Assembly: GCF_030161875.1 (NCBI RefSeq)
Contig: NZ_BSVA01000001.1
Location: forward strand, 1,302,001 to 1,366,000
DNA from: Homoserinibacter gongjuensis
Lineage (GTDB): Bacteria; Actinomycetota; Actinomycetes; Actinomycetales; Microbacteriaceae
Direction: 5' to 3'
Length of the DNA stretch: 64,000 nucleotides
Made by a program: the position numbers and the translations under genes. This document shows positions 35,603-45,442 of this stretch, piece by piece (the stretch's first letter is position 1; every line of letters begins with the position of its first letter). The notes below the pieces were generated by a model. It saw only the letters and a list, made by a program, of their open reading frames with translations, made no database searches and was not told the DNA's origin.

Positions 35603-36079
35603 TCATGCGATGGCCGGGATGTCCCCAAGCCTGAGGGGCGCACGATCGGCAACACCCGATCGCGTCAACTGCTCGAGCCGAGCGAGCTGTCTACCGGTGA
35701 GGTAGCGGAAGCTCTGGGCCGGTTCAACGCCCAGCACCCGACGAAGTTCGTGAAGGTCCACTGGGCGTCGCCACAGCGCAGGTGTGTCGAGTTCGAGCAC
35801 GGAGCAATCCCGCGCGCCATGTAAGTAGTCGGTGAGTTCCGACTGCTCCAGGCCGATTACGCCGCCATAGTTCCGCCAGATGTCTTCTGCGTTGCTACGG
35901 ATGAGCCTCCGTGCGCGCATGGTTCCGAGGATCGCCTTCTCGGGTGAACTTGAGTAGATAACGACCGTCATGCTCTCGGGGACGTCGGGGAAACGACGTC
36001 GGATCTCGGCCGTCTTCGTACCGGCGAGGAGTGCGCGTGCGAAACGTGGACGAACAGAGAGGAGCAGTGCGCGGCTCAT
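35603..36079 (-). CDS. ASCH-domain (PUA-like) RNA-associated protein
   Basis: A 158-residue protein with the ASCH pattern: LLLSVRPRFARALLAGTKT, AEIRRRFP, VVIYSSSPEKAILGTMRA and the late QSFRYLTGRQL. ASCH domains have a PUA-like fold that binds RNA; the E. coli member YqfB hydrolyses N4-acetylcytidine, and another ASCH protein is a ribonuclease (established for those proteins, not this one). The start overlaps the stop of the GNAT-PIN protein by ATGA, so the two are co-translated and probably work together. Codon use is less GC-biased than in neighbours, suggesting transfer. Confidence 0.82.
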   Translation of the reverse strand: MSRALLLSVRPRFARALLAGTKTAEIRRRFPDVPESMTVVIYSSSPEKAILGTMRARRLIRSNAEDIWRNYGGVIGLEQSELTDYLHGARDCSVLELDTPALWRRPVDLHELRRVLGVEPAQSFRYLTGRQLARLEQLTRSGVADRAPLRLGDIPAIA

Positions 36080-38093
36080 TCCGTAGGCCCACTGTCGGTC
36101 TGCAGGGACATGACATCATCGAACATTTGCGAGTCAACCTGCCGCATGCTCTGCACCCTGTCCTTCACATATCGCTTGAAGATCTCGTCGTGGCGCGACA
36201 CCGATCGCCGGAGAAGTTCAGTGTCTTGGAAGCGTATGACATTGACCTTGCCGGCCTTGCCAGCGGCACCCTGTATCTCCGACTTTCGGAGAACCCCGAC
36301 TCTGCCGAAGCGCTCGAGCGCTTCCTGCGCTGGCAAACGCGCGGCGTCAACCAGCATCGATCTCGCGACGATTCTCCTGGTCACGGTCGTCTTATCGCCG
36401 GTAACGTACCAAAGGATGCGTGCCGGAAGCTGCTTTGGCTCGATCTGTGATCCCGAGAAGTACACGAGCTCTCGCGAGAGACCAAGCCCTCGTCGCCTCA
36501 GCGAAATGAGCCCATCGTTCATGCCCAGCAAGTTCGCCGCCCATCGGGGCTGGATCGGAATGATGTACGTCGGCAGCTTGGCTCCGCGAACGAAGAGCGG
36601 CCACTGACGTCTCTCAGCGAGTGCGACTTCCGCTCCTGACGCGAGGCCGAGCGCTTCCGATGTTGCTTCCTCCGGGCCGAGCATCGCAGTGGGAGGTGAT
36701 TCCCCGCCAAAACCGTCCGCTGCCATCGCGTCGGCGAGAGTCTCGGATATCGCCGTATCCGTGACTTGGAGGCGTGTGGCGCCATGATCCCAGGCGGTTC
36801 GCCTAAGGTGCCGCAAGAGTTGGAAAGCGATGGTGCCCCCACGTTCACCTCGAATTGCGCGGATGAGGGGGAGCCTGAGCGTTTCACCCTCGAGCTCCAA
36901 TGCGATGAGGGCCCACAGGCCGCCTTGCTTGTCGACAAGCTTCTGCACTGTGGTGGTCTTGCGCTTCGCGAGAAGGTCACGAATCCTCTGGATGAAGACG
37001 CTCGGCTTCGCCTCGGTGCTGTAGACCCTGAACGCGGGCTCTAGCTCCGCTTCAGCGCTCGTGACCTCAAGCCATTCGAGGTCGCCGTCATCGACGAGGT
37101 TCGAACGGAAGTCAGTCAGAAAGGATTCGGGGCTAAGAGCAGAGATCAGTTCGTGAGGTCGGACTATTCGGATGCCGTGGTCCATCAAGTCCCATCCGGC
37201 GGCGGCCAGATGGATATTGCTGTCATTGGTCACGAAGTAGTCGGCGCCCGCGTGGATGGCGTCAGCCACATGAAGCACGTCGTGCTGGAGGCTGGGGTCC
37301 CGCCCCAGCAAGGAGGAGTCGGTTGCGGCGATCAGGGTTTCCTCGAGCGAACGATCGCCGGGCCGTAGCGTGCTCAAACGCGTCAAGTGTTGACTCGCCG
37401 CGCGGATGTGCGTGCGCGTCGCTTGATCCTTGTTCTTGCTGATCTCGTTGTCGACTTCGCCCGATACTGCGAAGCTCACAAGCGGTTGCAGCCAGTCCGA
37501 CTGCAGTTCGGCGGTCTCTTCGCGGTGGCTACGAGGAATCTCGGACGGTGCGAAGAGATCCCCGATTATGTTCGTGTCCAACACGGCAATCGGTAGGCCG
37601 GATTCGAGTGATGCAGTTTCGAAGAGGTCCAGTCCTCCTCGACATTCACTCGCTTCACCCAGTTGACGAGGATCGACCCGCTGAGTGCCCTCCCTGGGCG
37701 CTCGGATGCGACGTGCATGCCCAGTGATTGCCAGAAACCGTCGATGCCGTAGTCGCTTCGGCAGGAGGCCGCGATCAAAGACCTCCGGGGGTGCAGGCTT
37801 ACGGCAGTTTCGACCATCGCGCGGGCCAGTCCCGTGCCGCGCGCTGCTTGGTCCACGCATACATGGACCAGCTTGATCAGACTGCTTCGCGGAACGTCGT
37901 AGAGAACGTAACCGGCGAGGCCGCTATCGACGAAGCCGAGAAGTAAGCCTCGATGCTTTGCGCGATCACGAAAGGCGGTGTCCGGCATCGGACCGAGGCG
38001 AGCGCGGTTGGCCTTGTGAATCGTGAGGACTGCGCTCAGCTGCTCCTCTGCGTCGCTCAGTCCCGGATCCCAGGCGACGACGCTGATGGCCAA
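36076..38093 (-). CDS. GNAT - PIN - GNAT-like - PUA-like multidomain protein (frame break near 37632)
   Basis: Read as one chain it has 672 residues. Residues 1-150 are a GNAT acetyltransferase (acetyl-CoA loop DQAARGTGLARAM, 81-93). Residues about 165-320 are a PIN nuclease with intact acids D173 (VLDTNIIGD), E217, D278 and D291 (YFVTNDSN). Residues about 340-465 resemble a second GNAT (RGERGGTIAFQLL; AMAADGF). Residues about 500-630 look PUA/EVE-like (PARILWYVTGD; ERFGRVGVL; NVIRFQDTELL). A one-base gap near 37632 (not in a long homopolymer) separates the first GNAT from PIN; restoring it gives VEEDLDLFETAS. The TTG at 38093 follows GAGGAGG by about five bases. With ASCH it suggests an RNA-targeting toxin or modification module (inference). 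Confidence 0.75.
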
Positions 38094-38248
38094 CTATGCC
38101 TCCTCACCCCGACTATCCATCAGGTTTAGCGTGAGGTCCCGTCCAGGAGGCAACGACTCGCGGAAGTACCTTGATTGGTCCCCGTGTCGCAACCGCCGTG
38201 ACTCCGCTCGACAGCACCATGGCGGGTTAGCGTTCTTCGTGCGCCTCG

Positions 38249-39007
38249 TCAGGCGGTGAATCCGCCCTCGACCGGCAGCACGGCGCCCGTCACGTGGCTC
38301 GCGCGGTCGCTCAGCAGCCAGGCTGCCGCGTTGCCGACCTCGGCTCCCGTGCCCATCTTGCGCAGCGGCATGGCCGCGATGCGGCGCGGGAGGGCCTCGG
38401 GGTCGTCGCGACGCATCGCGTCGAGCATGGCCGACTCGGTGGGGCCGGGCGCGACCGCGTTGACGCGTACGCCCTGCGGGCCGTTGTCGTGCGCGGCGGT
38501 GCGGGTGAGGCCGATCACCGCGTGCTTGGTCGCCTGGTAGGCGCCGAAGCCCGAGCTGCCCTTGTAGCCGCCGACGCTCGAGGTGTTGACGATCGATCCG
38601 CCGCCGGCCTCGCGCATCACGCGCAGCTCCTCGCGCAGGCACAGCCAGACGCCCTTGACGTTCACCTCGAAGAGCCGGTCGAAGTCGGCTTCGCTCACCT
38701 CGTGCAGCGGCCCGCTCTGCGTGATGCCGGCGTTGTTGAAGGCGCCGTCGAGCCGGCCGAACCGCTCGACGGCCGTGTCGACCATGCGGGCGACGTCGGA
38801 TGCCGAGGTCACGTCGCCCGGAGCGGTCGCGACCTCGTGACCCGCAGTGGTGAGCTCGCCCGCGAGCCGGTCGAGGGCATCCGCCGACCGTGCCGCGAGC
38901 ACGAGCGATGCGCCCTCCTGCGCGAAGACGCGGGCGGCCTCCGCGCCGATGCCGGTGCTCGCGCCGACCAGCAGCACGACCTTGCCCTCGAGAATCCCCA
39001 TCGTCAT
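38249..39007 (-). CDS. Short-chain dehydrogenase/reductase
   Basis: A 252-residue classical SDR: cofactor motif GASTGIGAEAARVF (about 15-28), FNNAGIT, the catalytic Ser in VNTSSVGGYKG and Tyr/Lys in YQATKHAV, ending GAVLPVEGGFTA. It oxidises or reduces an alcohol/ketone with NAD(P). AAGGAG stands just before the ATG at 39007; an ATG two codons later is possible. It lies 22 bases after the HpcH aldolase gene and is the last gene of the minus-strand catabolic operon from 42630. Confidence 0.86.
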   Translation of the reverse strand: MTMGILEGKVVLLVGASTGIGAEAARVFAQEGASLVLAARSADALDRLAGELTTAGHEVATAPGDVTSASDVARMVDTAVERFGRLDGAFNNAGITQSGPLHEVSEADFDRLFEVNVKGVWLCLREELRVMREAGGGSIVNTSSVGGYKGSSGFGAYQATKHAVIGLTRTAAHDNGPQGVRVNAVAPGPTESAMLDAMRRDDPEALPRRIAAMPLRKMGTGAEVGNAAAWLLSDRASHVTGAVLPVEGGFTA

Positions 39008-39028
39008 CCGTCTCCTTCGACTCTCACA

Positions 39029-39818
39029 TCATCCACGGTGCACCGACCTGCCCGCCTCGACGGCGGCCCGGGCGGCAGAGCCCAGCAGGCTCGCGTCATT
39101 GCTCATGAGCGTGAAGTCGAAGCCCGTCTCGAGCGACGCCTGCACGTGCGCCGCGCTCGCGCCGCCGGCGTTGCCGATGGGCTTTCCGACGGCGTGCACC
39201 GCGCGCACGGCTCCGGTGATCAACTCCACGACGGTGGGGTCGGACTCGGCGAGCCCCTCGCTCGTCGAGAGATCGGCGGCCCCCACGAGCAGCACGTCGA
39301 CCCCGTCGACCGCAGCGATCTCGCGGGCGTTGCGTGCCGCCTCCGCGCTCTCGAGCTGCGGGATCAGCACGACCTCCTCGTTGCCGTAGCGCAGGTACTC
39401 GTCGCGCGAGACGGCCCCCAGGCGCCGGCGCGGCTCGTGCTGCCGACGCCGCGGGTGCCGAGCGGGGAAAGCGCACGGCGGCGACCGCGGCCCGTGCCTG
39501 CTCGACAGTGTCGACGTGCGGCAGCATGATGCCCTCGGCCCCCGCGTCGAGGATCCGTTGCGCGATGCCACCCTCGAGGCTCGGCACCCGCACGATCGGC
39601 GAGACGCCCGTGAGCAGGGCCGTTCCGATATGACGGAACGCGGTCTCGAGGTTCATCGCCGAGTGCTCGAGGTCGATCACCGCGAAGTCGAATCCGGCGA
39701 GCGCGACGAGTTCCATGCTCTCGGTCGCGGGCAGCTTCACCCAGGTGCCGAGCGGTACCCGGCCCGGATCCGCGAGCGCGGCGCGGAACAAGCTGCGCCC
39801 GAGCGGCAACGTGGGCAC
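39029..39818 (-). CDS. HpcH/HpaI family aldolase (two frame breaks)
   Basis: About 263 residues of the metal-dependent 2-keto-3-deoxy-acid aldolase family. LGTWVKLPATESMELVALAG, DFAVIDLEHSAMN, the GIMLPHVDTVEQARAAV region and LIPQLESAEAARN (catalytic-metal Glu) are present, with VGAADLSTSEGL near the end. It splits a 2-keto-hydroxy acid into pyruvate and an aldehyde. The frame changes at 39464-39467 (one base missing) and 39415-39419 (one base missing), restoring RAGAWGAVSRDEYLRYGNEE-like sequence. GTG start, two bases after the cupin stop. Confidence 0.8.
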
Positions 39819-39820
39819 CG

Positions 39821-40755
39821 TCAGTTCCCCTCGGGGATGCCGCGGTCGGGCGGCGCCGGGTAGTCGGCGGCGTTGAGCACCCAGCCCGAGACCGAGAAGT
39901 CGACGCGCGGCGGCGAGAAGATGTCGATGAGCTGCTGGTGGGATCCCACGCCCTGAGTCGTATGCACCGTGGGCGGCGGGATGACGCAGATCGACGGCGT
40001 GGCGATCTGCCGGTGCTCGTCGGTGCGCCATGCGGCGGAGTCCGGCCCCCACGGGTACCGGATGTGGTGCACGAAGTCGCCCTTGACCGCGAGCGAGATC
40101 TGTTCGAAATCGTCGTGGTGGTGCGGTGAGAGCTTGTGTCGGTCCCGCGGGGCGGGTTCCTCGGCGAGGAAGTTCACCATGACGTTCGTGGTGCGGAAGA
40201 TGCGCCCGAAGCGTCCGGGGGCGATCGGGGTCTCCGCGAGGCGGTACACCCGCAGGCGGAAGCCCCCACAGGCTCCGGCCACTCCCCGAGCGGCGCGCAC
40301 CGCACATCCGGAACCTCGTACGCGTCGGCGTTGAGCGCCGCGTCGCGCAACTCGTCGGAGCGCACCGAGAACAGCCGGATGACGGGGCCGTCGCTCAGCA
40401 CCTCGATGCGCGAGTCGCCGGGCGGCACCACGACGAACGCCTCCTCGTGCACGTCGGCGGTCTCGCCCGAGGCGACCACGCGGATGCGGGCGCTTTCGGA
40501 GTACTGCAGCACGCAGTACTCGTCGATCTGGCCCGGCCGCTCGAGCACGTCGCCCGCCCGGGCGCCGGCATACGACACGACGAGGTTCGAGGCGCGCGCG
40601 TTCCACACCCGGCTGCCGTGGGGCAGGGTCTGGCTCGGGTCGAGGTTCAGGAACTCGATCCACTGCGAGGGCTTGATCGGGGTCGACGGGTCGACCTCGA
40701 CCGTCGGCGCGGTCGCCTGCAGGGTGGATCGGATGTCGTCCTTGGTGTAGCTCAT
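39821..40755 (-). CDS. Cupin-domain protein (frame break at 40263-40267)
   Basis: About 311 residues with two cupin-like halves. The first has an acidic beta region ([27 protein letters not shown] in parts); the second holds a metal motif [17 protein letters not shown] and later [12 protein letters not shown], where the His of the second cupin motif stands. It may be a dioxygenase, isomerase or sugar-acid enzyme; no close family is recognised. The halves join at 40263-40267 if the C5 is C6 ([14 protein letters not shown]). It sits between the BKACE and HpcH genes and likely acts between them. Confidence 0.7.
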
Positions 40756-40768
40756 CTGCGTCCGTTCT

Positions 40769-41704
40769 CTAGAGGGTGACGCCCGCGAGACCCTTGAGGC
40801 CGAGCATGCGGCGGGCGTCGTCGGGGGTGGCGATCGGGCGGCCGAGGTCTTCGATCACGCCGCGGATCTTCTCGACCTGCTGGGCGTTGCTCTCGGCGAG
40901 CCGGCCCTTGCCGATCCAGAGGCTGTCTTCGAGGCCGACGCGCACGTGGCCGCCGAGCCAGGCGGAGTGCGTGGCGAACTGCATCTGGTCACGGCCCGCT
41001 GCGAAGGCCGAGAACTGGTAGTCGTCGCCGAAGAGCTTGTCGGCGATGCGCACCATGTGCTCGAGATTGGCGTGGTCGGCGCCGATGCCGCCCAGGATGC
41101 CGAACACGCCCTGGATCATGAACGGCGGCTCGGCGAGGCCCTTGTCGACGAAGTAGGCGAGCGAGTACAGGTGCCCGATGTCGTAGCACTCGAACTCGAA
41201 CCGGGTGCCGCGCTTCTCGCCCAGCTCCCGCAGCACGTACTCGATGCGGTCGAAGGAGTTGATGAACGGGTGGCTGTACGTGCCGCGCACGTACGGCTCC
41301 TCCCAGTCATGCTTCCAGTTCGTCACCTTGTCGGCGATGCCGGAGTACACGAAGTTCATCGACCCCATGTTGAGCGAGGCGAGCTCGGGGCTGAACCGGG
41401 TGGCACCCGCCAGGCGTTCGTCCATGGTCATCTGCGAGGAGCCGCCCGTGGAGATGTTGATGACCACGTCGACCTGCTCGAGGATCGGCGGGATGATCTG
41501 CTCGAACATGCCCGCCTCGAACGCCGGCCGGCCGTCGGGGTGGCGCGCGTGCAGGTGGATGATCGCCGAGCCGGCGGCCGCCGCCTCCACCGATGCGCGC
41601 ACGACCTCCTCGGGAGAGAGCGGCAGGTAGTCGCTCTGCGACGGCACGTTGACGCTGCCGGTGACCGCGGTGCTGATGATCACCTTCTCTGCCGTGTGCA
41701 TCAT
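40769..41704 (-). CDS. BKACE-family beta-keto acid cleavage enzyme
   Basis: A 311-residue TIM-barrel zinc enzyme (formerly DUF849). Family marks: IISTAVTGSVNVPSQSDYLP, AIIHLHARHPDGRPA (Zn-binding His pair), VVINISTGGS, FGILGGIGADHANL and GGHVRVGLEDSLWIGKG. BKACEs condense a beta-keto acid with acetyl-CoA to give acetoacetate and an acyl-CoA; the side-chain pocket decides the substrate. MMHTAEK start at 41704 overlaps the DUF6282 stop (ATGA). Its presence points to a beta-keto acid intermediate in this pathway. Confidence 0.87.
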   Translation of the reverse strand: MMHTAEKVIISTAVTGSVNVPSQSDYLPLSPEEVVRASVEAAAAGSAIIHLHARHPDGRPAFEAGMFEQIIPPILEQVDVVINISTGGSSQMTMDERLAGATRFSPELASLNMGSMNFVYSGIADKVTNWKHDWEEPYVRGTYSHPFINSFDRIEYVLRELGEKRGTRFEFECYDIGHLYSLAYFVDKGLAEPPFMIQGVFGILGGIGADHANLEHMVRIADKLFGDDYQFSAFAAGRDQMQFATHSAWLGGHVRVGLEDSLWIGKGRLAESNAQQVEKIRGVIEDLGRPIATPDDARRMLGLKGLAGVTL

Positions 41705-42630
41705 CCGGCCTTCGGCGAGTCCTCGAGACCGAGGAGGTAGGCGGTGTTGTGGCACATCATCTGCCGCACGTCCTTCTCGGAGATGCCGTGGTCGAGCAAC
41801 TGCTGGGTGACGTAGAGGTAGCCGTCGACCGGCAGCGGGTTGCCCTCCTGGCCGAGGTCGGAGTCGATGACGGTGCGCTCGGGGCCGACCCGCTCGATCC
41901 AGTCGATGAGGCGGGTGATCGGCCACCCGGGCGCTGGGACGCCCGGGTGGTACATGGACATCTCGTGCTCCACGAACGCGCCGTAGGAGAGCAGCTCCTC
42001 GACGTCGTTCTCGGATGCGCCGACGATGAAGTCAGGGTGATGCAGGAGGATGCGGCGCACGCCGTTCTCCTTCGCGGTCGCGAAGAGCGCCTTCTGCGAC
42101 TCGACGTCGAGGTGGCCGCCGCTCAGCATGATGTCGGCCTTCGCGATGAGCTGGGTGACGCGCACGGTCTCGGCCGAGACCTTGCCCGTGTCGTCGAAGA
42201 CCGACTCGACCTTCTCCTCGAGGTCGGAGCCGGCGGTCGGGAAGCCGTCGTCGTGGCTGTGCGCGGCGATGTGCTGGGCCGCCGAGACGGTGGGTCCCCA
42301 CACCGCGCGGCCGCCCATCTTGATGGCGACGGCGACGGCCGAGGGGTTGATGCCGCCGACCTCGGAGTTGAGGGCGACGCCGCCGTAGGCGGGCGTCGGC
42401 GCGTCCGCGAGCAGGTCGCGCATGGCCAGCAGGTCCATGACCGTGTTGTGGTGGTGCGACTTGATGAGGATGGCGCGCATGCCGATCCGTGCGGCGTCGT
42501 AGGAGGCCTCCACGTGGTTGATGCGTCGGGGGAACGGGCTCGGACCCGAGTGGGTGTGCAGGTCGACCGCCCCCGTGAGGACCTTGAGCAGTGCGGGTGA
42601 CGGGGTGGCCCGATCGTCGACGGATGACAT
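41701..42630 (-). CDS. DUF6282 family protein (amidohydrolase-like)
   Basis: A 309-residue protein with a TIM-barrel metal-hydrolase look: AVDLHTHSGPSPFPRR (HxH metal pair near residue 23), KSHHHNTVMDLLAM, LLHHPDFIVGASENDV and DSDLGQEGNP. It matches the DUF6282 group, related to amidohydrolases and of unknown substrate. It is the first gene of the operon DUF6282 - BKACE - cupin - HpcH aldolase - SDR, and is divergent from an IclR regulator that probably controls it. Confidence 0.78.
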   Translation of the reverse strand: MSSVDDRATPSPALLKVLTGAVDLHTHSGPSPFPRRINHVEASYDAARIGMRAILIKSHHHNTVMDLLAMRDLLADAPTPAYGGVALNSEVGGINPSAVAVAIKMGGRAVWGPTVSAAQHIAAHSHDDGFPTAGSDLEEKVESVFDDTGKVSAETVRVTQLIAKADIMLSGGHLDVESQKALFATAKENGVRRILLHHPDFIVGASENDVEELLSYGAFVEHEMSMYHPGVPAPGWPITRLIDWIERVGPERTVIDSDLGQEGNPLPVDGYLYVTQQLLDHGISEKDVRQMMCHNTAYLLGLEDSPKAG

Positions 42631-42772
42631 CCGACGAACCTCCTTGTGTTCGGATGGCGAAGTGCGTGTTCAGATTACGGATCACGCGGTGACATGTCTA
42701 CACCGTCTCGCCCGGCTCTCCAAGCCCTAATTCCTGGATGTGCGCAGCGGATGCGCGATTCGGCCGCGCATA

Positions 42773-42834
42773 TTGACGAACGTGGCATCCTGCTCTAGCG
42801 TTCGTATTCTGAAAACGCAGATTGCATTTCGAAC
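42773..42834 (+). promoter_or_regulatory. Promoter and possible operator before the IclR-ABC operon
   Basis: TTGACG (42773-42778) and TAGCGT (42796-42801) are spaced by 17 bases. The following GTTCG (42800-42804) and CGAAC (42830-42834) form an inverted repeat around TTCTGAAAACGCAG, a possible IclR site. The rest of 42631-42860 holds no gene. Confidence 0.45.
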
Positions 42835-42860
42835 ATGACGACCTCAACGAGGAGGTGACG

Positions 42861-43676
42861 ATGAGCACCGGATCTCCCACTCGCGACGCGACGTCCGAGG
42901 AGGATGCGCGCGAGTTGCTCGGGTTGCCGGAACTCGTGCTCGAGGGCGAACGCGGATCGATCCAATCGATCGAGCGGGCCGCTGCCGTGCTCGGCCTGTT
43001 CAACCAGCACACCCGCATGCTGACGCCCGGACTCGTCGCCGAGCGCCTCGGCCTCAACCGGTCGACAGCGCACCGCTACCTGCAGTCGTTGCAGAGCTCG
43101 GGCTTCCTCGACAGCTCCTACGGCCTCGGGCCCCTCTTCGATCAGCTCTCGGCCCTGCTCGCCGGCCGGCAGCAGCTGCTCGGCATCGCGCCCGCCATCA
43201 TGCGCGAGCTCTCCGATCGCACCGGCCTCACCTGCGTGGTGAGCTTCCTCGGGCGCACGGGAGCCGTCGTGACCCTCGTCGAGGAGGCGAGCGCCGGCAC
43301 GATCATCCTCACCGTGCGCACCGGCACGGTGCTCGAGGTGCGCGCCGCGCAGTCGCGCGTGCTGCTCGCCTTCCAGTCCGACCCCGCCGTCGTCGCCCGC
43401 GTGCACGCCGCCCTCACCGAGGAGGAGCGTCGCGTGGAGACCGCGGCGCTCGCGCGGGTGCGCCGAGACCGACTCGCGTGGGCCGACCTCGGCCGCATCG
43501 GGCTGGCATCCGTGGCCGCGCCGATCTTCGGTCCCCACGACATCCAGGCGGCGATCGCGCTGCTCGGCACGAGTCCCGTGCTGTCGCCCGACGACGTCGC
43601 CGGACGCGTCGAGCTGCTGCGCGAGGCCGCCGACAAGCTCAGCGTGATGCTCGCCTCGGAGGAAAGGACATCGTGA
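42861..43676 (+). CDS. IclR-family transcriptional regulator
   Basis: A 271-residue regulator with an N-terminal winged helix (SIQSIERAAAVLGLFNQH, LVAERLGLNRSTAHRYLQSL) and a GAF-like effector domain (GIAPAIMRELSDRTGLTCVV; IGLASVAAPIFG). IclR proteins sense small aromatic or organic acids. GAGGAGG lies six bases before ATG 42861. Its stop overlaps the ABC permease start (GTGA), so it is co-transcribed with the importer and divergent from the DUF6282 operon. Confidence 0.88.
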   Translation: MSTGSPTRDATSEEDARELLGLPELVLEGERGSIQSIERAAAVLGLFNQHTRMLTPGLVAERLGLNRSTAHRYLQSLQSSGFLDSSYGLGPLFDQLSALLAGRQQLLGIAPAIMRELSDRTGLTCVVSFLGRTGAVVTLVEEASAGTIILTVRTGTVLEVRAAQSRVLLAFQSDPAVVARVHAALTEEERRVETAALARVRRDRLAWADLGRIGLASVAAPIFGPHDIQAAIALLGTSPVLSPDDVAGRVELLREAADKLSVMLASEERTS

Positions 43677-44569
43677 CCGACCCGACAACCGATATCGCGA
43701 CCGTTACGCGCGCCCAGCAGCGGCGGCGCATCAACGCGAACTGGATGCTGCTCGTGCCCGCGCTCGTGCTGCTCACGGCCGTGCTGCTCGTTCCGCTCGC
43801 GCAGAGCTTCATCCGCAGCATCGCGAGCCCCACCTGGACGCTCGAGCACTACATCGAGCTGTTCACCGACGGGGTCACCCTCACGGTGCTCGGACGCACG
43901 GCCACGACCGCGGCGCTCACGACGGTCGTGGCGTTCCTGCTCGGGTACCCCTACGCCTACTTCATGACGCGCGTGAGCGATCGCTCCCGCGCGATCCTGC
44001 TCGTCATCGTGCTCATCCCGTTCTGGACCTCGGTGATGGCCCGCAACTTCGCCTGGCTCGTGATCCTGCAGCGCGGCGGGCCCGTGCAGACCGCGCTCAG
44101 CTGGATCGGCCTCGGCGACATCCAGCTCGTCGGCTCGCAGATCGGCGTCACGATCGCCATGAGCCAGGTGCTGCTGCCGTTCATGGTGCTGCCGCTGTTC
44201 AGCTCGCTCTCGGCGATCGACCGTCGGCTGCTGCTCGCGGCGCGTGGCCTCGGATCGCCGCCCATCGTGGCGTTCTGGAAGGTCTACTGGCCGCTGTCGC
44301 GCGGCGGTGTCGTGGCCGGCCTCATCCTGGTGTTCACCCTGAGTCTCGGCTTCTATGTGACGCCCGCCCTGCTCGGTTCGCCGCAGCAGTCGCTCATCGC
44401 ACAGCTGCTCGCGCAGCGCACGATGCAGCTGCTCGACTTCGAGGGCGCCGGCGCGCTCGGCATGGTCGTGCTCGTCATCACGCTGCTGCTCGTGGCCTGG
44501 GCCAACCGCGTCGGCGGCACGATCTCGGCGATCGGCGTCGTCGCGACCGGATCGGGGGCCCGCCGATGA
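43673..44569 (+). CDS. ABC transporter permease, PotB type
   Basis: A 298-residue permease of the spermidine/putrescine/iron type with six helices (WMLLVPALVLLTAVLLVPLA near 24-43) and the permease loop DRRLLLAARGLGSPPIVAFWKVYWPL in part. Partner of the permease at 44566. In this importer family the substrates include polyamines, amino-acid-like amines and organic anions; the neighbouring catabolic genes suggest it brings in the compound they degrade. GTG start overlapping the IclR stop. Confidence 0.88.
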   Translation: MTDPTTDIATVTRAQQRRRINANWMLLVPALVLLTAVLLVPLAQSFIRSIASPTWTLEHYIELFTDGVTLTVLGRTATTAALTTVVAFLLGYPYAYFMTRVSDRSRAILLVIVLIPFWTSVMARNFAWLVILQRGGPVQTALSWIGLGDIQLVGSQIGVTIAMSQVLLPFMVLPLFSSLSAIDRRLLLAARGLGSPPIVAFWKVYWPLSRGGVVAGLILVFTLSLGFYVTPALLGSPQQSLIAQLLAQRTMQLLDFEGAGALGMVVLVITLLLVAWANRVGGTISAIGVVATGSGARR

Positions 44570-45435
44570 GCTCGCTCGCCCAGGACACCCCGGAGCTGCT
44601 GGAGACCGCCGCCATCACGGCCGGACCGCGGGGCCGCCGTCGCCGTGACCGATCGGTCGACCCCATCCCCTGGTGGCTGGCCGTCGTGGGCATCGCGGTC
44701 GCGGTGTACTTCACGCTGCCGACGCTCGTCGTGATCCCGATGAGCTTCGGCGGCCAGGGCAGCTTCCAGTTCCCGCCGAAGGAGTTCACCTTCGAGCTCT
44801 ACCGCAACTTCTTCACCAACCCGAAGTGGATCGGCTCGCTGCTGAACTCGCTGCTCGTCGCGGTGCTCGCCGCCATGATCGCGACGACCGTCGGCACCGC
44901 TGCCGCGCTCGGGTTGAACAACCTCACGAGCCGCTTCTCGCGCCTCGTGCGCACCCTGCTCATGGTGTCGATGGTGACGCCCGCGATCGTCATCGCCGTC
45001 GCCGTGTACATCTCCTTCCTGCAGTGGCACCTCGTGGGGTCGATGTGGGGCTACGTGTTCGCCCACGCGGCGATCGGCGTGCCGTTCGTGCTCGTCTCGG
45101 TGACGAGCGCTCTCGGCGGGTTCGACACCAAGCTGCTGCGCGCATCCGCATCCCTCGGCGCCTCGCCCGTGCGCACCTTCCTGCGGGTGACTCTGCCGCT
45201 CATCGGTCGCGGCGTCGCGACGGGTGCCGTGTTCGCCTTCGTGACCTCGCTCGACGAGGTCGTCATCGCGCTGTTCCTGCGCTCGCCCACCTTCCAGACC
45301 CTGCCCGTGCAGATGTACACGGCCGTCACCGTCGAGGTCGATCCGACGATCGCCGCGGCCTCCAGCCTCGTGGTCGTGACCGTGACCCTGCTGCTGCTCA
45401 TCCCGATGCTCGCGCGACGCCCGAAGCGCCGATAG
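44566..45435 (+). CDS. ABC transporter permease, PotC type
   Basis: A 289-residue second permease with helices beginning [20 protein letters not shown] and the loop [22 protein letters not shown]. It overlaps the PotB-type gene by ATGA and is followed after seven bases by the ATPase gene. Intact. Confidence 0.89.
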   Translation: MSSLAQDTPELLETAAITAGPRGRRRRDRSVDPIPWWLAVVGIAVAVYFTLPTLVVIPMSFGGQGSFQFPPKEFTFELYRNFFTNPKWIGSLLNSLLVAVLAAMIATTVGTAAALGLNNLTSRFSRLVRTLLMVSMVTPAIVIAVAVYISFLQWHLVGSMWGYVFAHAAIGVPFVLVSVTSALGGFDTKLLRASASLGASPVRTFLRVTLPLIGRGVATGAVFAFVTSLDEVVIALFLRSPTFQTLPVQMYTAVTVEVDPTIAAASSLVVVTVTLLLLIPMLARRPKRR

Positions 45436-45442
45436 GAGAACC

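Noticed and set aside
35478-35705. Small plus-strand gene starting TTG
   Set aside because: No ribosome site, no family, and it runs antisense into the well-supported ASCH gene.
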